Positions 60,404 through 64,000 of a stretch of 64,000 nucleotides of DNA are shown here, piece by piece. The position numbers were made by a program, and so were the translations under genes. The notes below the pieces were generated by a model. It was not told the DNA's origin. It searched no databases and worked only from the letters and a program-made list of their open reading frames with translations. Source of the stretch: Cryobacterium sp. N22 (lineage in GTDB: Bacteria; Actinomycetota; Actinomycetes; Actinomycetales; Microbacteriaceae). Where the stretch lies: positions 124,001 to 188,000 of the forward strand of contig NZ_PJJP01000036.1 of the NCBI RefSeq assembly GCF_002929555.1, in the 5' to 3' direction. Positions within the stretch are counted from its first letter, which is position 1; every line of letters begins with the position of its first letter.

Positions 60404-62824
60404 TCACATCGTCACCCGGGCGGACGTGGGCCATACGCCGGCCGCTCCCGCCACCTCGGCCTCCTTGATACGGTGCACGGTCTTCAGGAACGAATCCGGG
60501 TTGAGCGAGATCGAGTCGATGCCCTCGCCCACCAGGAATTCGGCGAAATCGGGGTGGTTGCTCGGCGCCTGGCCGCAGATACCGATCTTGATACCGGCCG
60601 CGTGCGCCTTGTCGATGGCCTCGCTGATCATCCGGGTCACCGCCTCGTTGCGCTCGTCGAAGAGCGCCGCCAGGTCGCCGGAGTCCCGGTCGACGCCGAG
60701 CACCAGCTGGGTGAGGTCGTTGGAGCCGATCGAGAAACCGTCGAACCTGGTGGCGAACTGCTCGGCCAGAATCACGTTGGCCGGGATCTCGCACATCATG
60801 TACACCTGCAGCCCGTTCTCACCGCGCACCAGACCGTTCTCGGCCATCGCCGCGAGCACCCTGTCGGCCTCGGTGGTGGTGCGGCAGAACGGCACCATCA
60901 CGATCACGTTGCTGAAGCCGATCCGCTCGCGCACGCGCTTGAGCGCCCGGCATTCCAGGGCGAAACCCTCGGCGTACTTGGGGTCGTAGTACCTGGATGC
61001 CCCGCGGAAGCCGAGCATCGGGTTCTCCTCGGCCTGCTCGAAGACGTCGCCGCCGATCAGGTGCGCGTACTCGTTGGACTTGAAGTCGCTCAGCCGCACG
61101 ATCACCGGGTGCGGGTAGTACGGCGCCCCGAGCTTGGCGATGCCCAGAGCCAGGGTGTTCACGAAGTACTCGCCGAGGTCGTCGTAGCCGCGGGTGAGCT
61201 CGCTGATCTGGCGCTGCACGGCCGGGTCGGTGACCCGCTCCGGATGCACCAGCGCCATCGGGTGGATCTTAATGAGGTTGTTGATGATGAACTCCATCCG
61301 CGCCAGCCCCACCCCGGCGGTGGGCAGCCGCCACCATTCGAAGGCCGCGGCCGGGCTGGCGATGTTGACCATCACCTGGGTGCGGGTGATCGGCACGGCG
61401 CCCAGGTCGATCTGTTCGGTCTCGGCGGCCAGGATGCCGGCATAGACGAATCCTTCGTCGCCCTCGGCGCAGGAGATGGTGATGGGCGCATCCTCGGTGA
61501 GTACCTCGGTGGCGTTGCGGGTGCCGACCACCGCGGGCACGCCGAGTTCGCGGCTGACGATGGCGGCGTGGCTGGTGGGGCCGCCGTGATCGGTGATGAT
61601 GCCGGCCGCCCGGGTCATGATGGGCACCCAGTCCGGGTCGGTCATCTCGGTGACCAGGATGGCGCCGTCGCGGAAATTCTCGATGTCGGCGGGGTCCCTG
61701 ATCACGCAGGCCGTCCCCGTGGCGATGCTGTCGCCGATGGCCACACCGGAGACCAGGAGCGGTCCGCTTTCGGTGAGGCGGCTCACCGAGAACCGGGTCA
61801 GGCTCTTCTGCGAGTGCACGGTCTCCGGTCGCGCCTGCACCAGGAACAGCTCATCGGTGAGGCCGTCCTTGGCCCATTCCATGTCCATCGCCCGGCCGTA
61901 GTGGTGCTCCACGATGGCCGCCCAGCGCCCGAGCTGCACGATCTCGGCGTTGCCGAGCACAAACGCCCGGCGTTCCCGCTCCGGGGTGTCGATCACCCGG
62001 GTGCGCGCGCTGCCGCCCTCCGCGTAGGTCATCTTGCGATCCTTCCGGCCCAGGGTCTTCTCGATGATGGGCTCGTAGTCTTCTTCGCCCAGCAGCGCCT
62101 TGAAGACCAGGTATTTGTCGGGGTCGACGGCGCCCTGCACGACGGTTTCACCCAGGCCCCACGCCGCGCTGATCACGGCAGCCCCCGGAAAGCCGGTGTC
62201 GGTGTCGATGGAGAACATCACGCCGGAACCGGCGAGGTCGCTGCGCACCATCCGCTGCACCCCGATCGACAGGGCCACGTCGAGGTGGTCGAACTTCTTC
62301 ACCTCGCGGTAGCTGATGGCCCGGTCGGTGAACAGCGACGCGTAGCAGCGCCGGCAGGCCTCGAGCAGGTCGCGTTCGCCGCTGACGTTGAGGAAGGTCT
62401 CCTGCTGGCCGGCGAAGCTGGCGTCTGGCAGGTCTTCGGCGGTGGCGCTGCTGCGCACGGCGACGGGCAGGTTGGTCACCTCGGCGTCCCTGCACAGGGT
62501 GCGGTAGAACACGCGGATGTCGTCGGCGATGGCCGCGGGGAACTCGCCGGCCAGGAACGCCTCCCGCAGGTTCTGGCCGGTTTCGCGGAGCGACGCGGCA
62601 CCGGAGTGGTAGCGGTCGAGTTGCTCGCGGATCACGGGTTCCAGAGAGTTGGCCTCGATGAATGCGCGGTAGGCATCCGCGGTGGTGGCGAAGCCGTTGG
62701 GCACCCGCACGCCGCGGGCCGAGAGCGAGCGCACCATCTCGCCCAGGGAGGCGTTCTTGCCGCCGACCTGCGGGATGTCCGTCAGGTCGATCGAATTGAA
62801 CCAGACCACTTCACGCCCGCGCAT
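60404..62824 (-). CDS. ppsA: Phosphoenolpyruvate synthase
   Basis: 806 residues. It makes PEP from pyruvate and ATP in gluconeogenesis. N-terminal ATP-grasp-like domain (VGGKNASLGEMVR; VAVRSSATAEDLPDASFAGQQETFLNV), the central phosphohistidine domain (catalytic His in GGPTSHAAIVSRELGVPAVVG) and the C-terminal TIM barrel (MLGFRGASRYYDP; FDGFSIGSNDLTQLVLGVDRDSG; ICGQAPSNHPDFAEFLVGEGIDSISLNPDS) are complete. ATG 62824 follows GGAGGAATC; the frame upstream to 62881 is unneeded. The cysteine of the C-terminal active site is in ICGQAP. Confidence 0.96.
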   Translation of the reverse strand: MRGREVVWFNSIDLTDIPQVGGKNASLGEMVRSLSARGVRVPNGFATTADAYRAFIEANSLEPVIREQLDRYHSGAASLRETGQNLREAFLAGEFPAAIADDIRVFYRTLCRDAEVTNLPVAVRSSATAEDLPDASFAGQQETFLNVSGERDLLEACRRCYASLFTDRAISYREVKKFDHLDVALSIGVQRMVRSDLAGSGVMFSIDTDTGFPGAAVISAAWGLGETVVQGAVDPDKYLVFKALLGEEDYEPIIEKTLGRKDRKMTYAEGGSARTRVIDTPERERRAFVLGNAEIVQLGRWAAIVEHHYGRAMDMEWAKDGLTDELFLVQARPETVHSQKSLTRFSVSRLTESGPLLVSGVAIGDSIATGTACVIRDPADIENFRDGAILVTEMTDPDWVPIMTRAAGIITDHGGPTSHAAIVSRELGVPAVVGTRNATEVLTEDAPITISCAEGDEGFVYAGILAAETEQIDLGAVPITRTQVMVNIASPAAAFEWWRLPTAGVGLARMEFIINNLIKIHPMALVHPERVTDPAVQRQISELTRGYDDLGEYFVNTLALGIAKLGAPYYPHPVIVRLSDFKSNEYAHLIGGDVFEQAEENPMLGFRGASRYYDPKYAEGFALECRALKRVRERIGFSNVIVMVPFCRTTTEADRVLAAMAENGLVRGENGLQVYMMCEIPANVILAEQFATRFDGFSIGSNDLTQLVLGVDRDSGDLAALFDERNEAVTRMISEAIDKAHAAGIKIGICGQAPSNHPDFAEFLVGEGIDSISLNPDSFLKTVHRIKEAEVAGAAGVWPTSARVTM

Positions 62825-62929
62825 GATTCCTCCTGACCGTGGAACGCCGTACACCTGCAGCCGCAACGTACTGCTCTCCATCAGATGCGGCTAGGAGTGC
62901 GACGCCGACCGATCGACTAGCGTCGGAGG

Positions 62930-63463
62930 ATGACCCCGTCGCTCTCCCTGCGTCCCGTCCGTGACACGGATTCCGCCCAGCTGCTCGCCCTCAACAGCGC
63001 GGCCGTACCCGCCGTCAACGACCTCGACGCCGACGACCTGACGGCGCTGATCGCCGCGAGCCACAGCGCGATCGCCGTGGTGGCGGATGCCGAGCCGGAT
63101 ACTGTGCTCGGCTTCGCGATCCTGTTCGCGGCCGGCGCCGACTACGCCAGCGAGAATTACCGGTATTTCTCCGGCCGTGCCCGCACCTTTCTTTATGTGG
63201 ACCGCATCGTGGTGGCGGCCGGCCACCGCGGCGGCGGCCTCGGCGCCCGGCTGTACTCGGCTGTCTTCGACGCCGCGCGTGCCCTGCCCACCGATGTGGT
63301 GTTCTGCGAGGTCAACCTGCGGCCGGCCAACCCCGAGTCGCTGGCCTTCCACGACAGGCTGGGCTTCACCGAGATCGGGCAGCAGGCCACCAAGAACGAC
63401 ACCGTCGTCGTGTCGCTGCTGAGCGCATCCGTCACGAAGGTTCGTTCGGCGTCTGGGCGGTAG
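62930..63463 (+). CDS. GNAT family N-acetyltransferase
   Basis: 177 residues. YVDRIVVAAGHRGGGLGARLYSAVFDAA holds the acetyl-CoA pyrophosphate loop (R-G-G-G-L-G), then VFCEVNLRPANPESLAFHDRLGF. Resembles COG3818-type acetyltransferases; substrate unknown. GGAGG abuts the ATG with no spacer, while TAGCGT lies 6 nt before it, consistent with a leaderless mRNA. Confidence 0.9.
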   Translation: MTPSLSLRPVRDTDSAQLLALNSAAVPAVNDLDADDLTALIAASHSAIAVVADAEPDTVLGFAILFAAGADYASENYRYFSGRARTFLYVDRIVVAAGHRGGGLGARLYSAVFDAARALPTDVVFCEVNLRPANPESLAFHDRLGFTEIGQQATKNDTVVVSLLSASVTKVRSASGR

Positions 63464-63486
63464 CGGGTCCGGCTACGCTGAACCAC

Positions 63487-64000
63487 ATGAAGCACGCCAG
63501 CGCCGGCACCGGCATCGACCTCACCCCGGCCCTCGACGGCTGGGTGGGCGAGCAGCGCTGGTTTGCCGGCAAGGCGCACAGCCCGGTGCTGCGGAGCATC
63601 GGGCAGTGGGCGCTGCCGACCGACGAGGCGGGGGTGCGCATCGCCTGCCACCTGGTGCTCGACACGGCCAGCAGGTTCTCCACGCTCTACCAGCTGCCCG
63701 TGACCGAGCGCACGGAGCCATTGCCGGACGCGTCGGCGCTCATCGGCCAGACGCGCGGGACCGACGGACTCCCCCGCTATCTCTACGACGCCCCGCACGA
63801 CCCCGCCTACGCCGCGGCGCTGCTCGGGTTCATCGCCACCGGCGGGTCGACTTCAGCCGACGACCCGGCCGGCGTCGCCGCGCGCGGGGAGCTGCTGCGG
63901 GTGCACCAGGCGTCGGGCGGTGGGCTCGTCGACGGGCCGGCCGACCTCAGCCGTCACACCGTCACGGCCAGTCGGGTGCTCAGTGGCGAGCAGTCCAACA
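63487..64000 (+). CDS. Maltokinase (N-terminal part, 3' end outside window)
   Basis: 171 codons are visible and open to the window end. DGWVGEQRWFAGKAHSPVLRSIGQWALP is the N-terminal cap of actinobacterial maltokinases, and RVLSGEQSN at the end begins the kinase lobe. Mak phosphorylates maltose to maltose-1-phosphate in the GlgE route to alpha-glucan. The TACGCT at 63474-63479 lies 7 nt before the ATG without a ribosome binding site. Trehalose synthase or GlgE/GlgB genes would be expected downstream. Confidence 0.85.
   Translation, partial: MKHASAGTGIDLTPALDGWVGEQRWFAGKAHSPVLRSIGQWALPTDEAGVRIACHLVLDTASRFSTLYQLPVTERTEPLPDASALIGQTRGTDGLPRYLYDAPHDPAYAAALLGFIATGGSTSADDPAGVAARGELLRVHQASGGGLVDGPADLSRHTVTASRVLSGEQSN

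Noticed and set aside
60353-62836. 827-codon open frame antisense to ppsA
   Set aside because: It is an antisense shadow typical of GC-rich DNA; the minus-strand PEP synthase has all family motifs.

Overview
The window is very GC-rich and gene-dense. It uses GTG and TTG starts and consists of short operons with ATGA overlaps. Its gene families point to an actinobacterium, most likely a member of the Microbacteriaceae (Cryobacterium-like): a BatC-like repeat protein, a DUF222/HNH protein, clpS followed by DUF2017, DUF6504-dnaE2, and SOS boxes of the TCGAACN4GTTCGA type. That placement is inference from gene content. I saw no rRNA, tRNA, CRISPR array, insertion sequence or prophage.

1-23.6 kb is a purine and ureide catabolic island. 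It holds the molybdenum subunit of xanthine dehydrogenase (cut by the window start), an ABC importer operon ending in xdhC, an adenine deaminase-like enzyme, allantoinase, uricase, guanine deaminase, HIU hydrolase, OHCU decarboxylase and a MocA-like cytidylyltransferase for the molybdenum cofactor. A second operon reads fmdA-like, AtzH-amidase fusion, pucG, allC, rpiR. Together these take guanine or adenine through xanthine, urate and allantoin to ureidoglycine, glycine and oxalurate. The two extra amidohydrolases are candidates for the last steps. A GTGTTTCA motif recurs in front of three of the transcription units. Embedded at 12-16 kb are housekeeping or accessory genes: GNAT, VOC, SRAP, and an HTH/Clp-N pair with its own operators.

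23.7-33 kb carries a DUF1275 membrane protein, a secreted HNH nuclease, clpS-DUF2017, a two-gene glycosyltransferase operon (one with a HEAT-like N-terminus), an SDR and glutamate decarboxylase. 33-40 kb has an SOS-controlled DUF6504-dnaE2 mutagenesis operon, a class A penicillin-binding protein and unknown genes. 40-44 kb has pflB and pflA, with GGGACC-N2-GGTCCC palindromes upstream that resemble DosR/DevR boxes.

44-46.5 kb is a compact operon: a repeat-built BatC-like small protein, a JmjC/cupin-4 oxygenase and a sucrase/ferredoxin-like protein. It is the best candidate here for an undescribed peptide-modification system. 46.6-49 kb is a DUF222/HNH gene flanked by copies of one repeat family, including a roughly 55-bp direct-repeat array. 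49-55.6 kb holds an FAD-linked oxidase, DUF72, an SDR, GntR plus MFS, and a holin-like membrane protein. 55.7-59 kb is a DUF4956 / VTC-domain / Cthe_2159-like lipoprotein operon. The end has a second SOS-box gene, PEP synthase, GNAT and the start of a maltokinase gene.

At least nine genes have a TAnnnT-like -10 element 6-7 nt before the start codon and no usable Shine-Dalgarno sequence, so leaderless mRNAs seem common.
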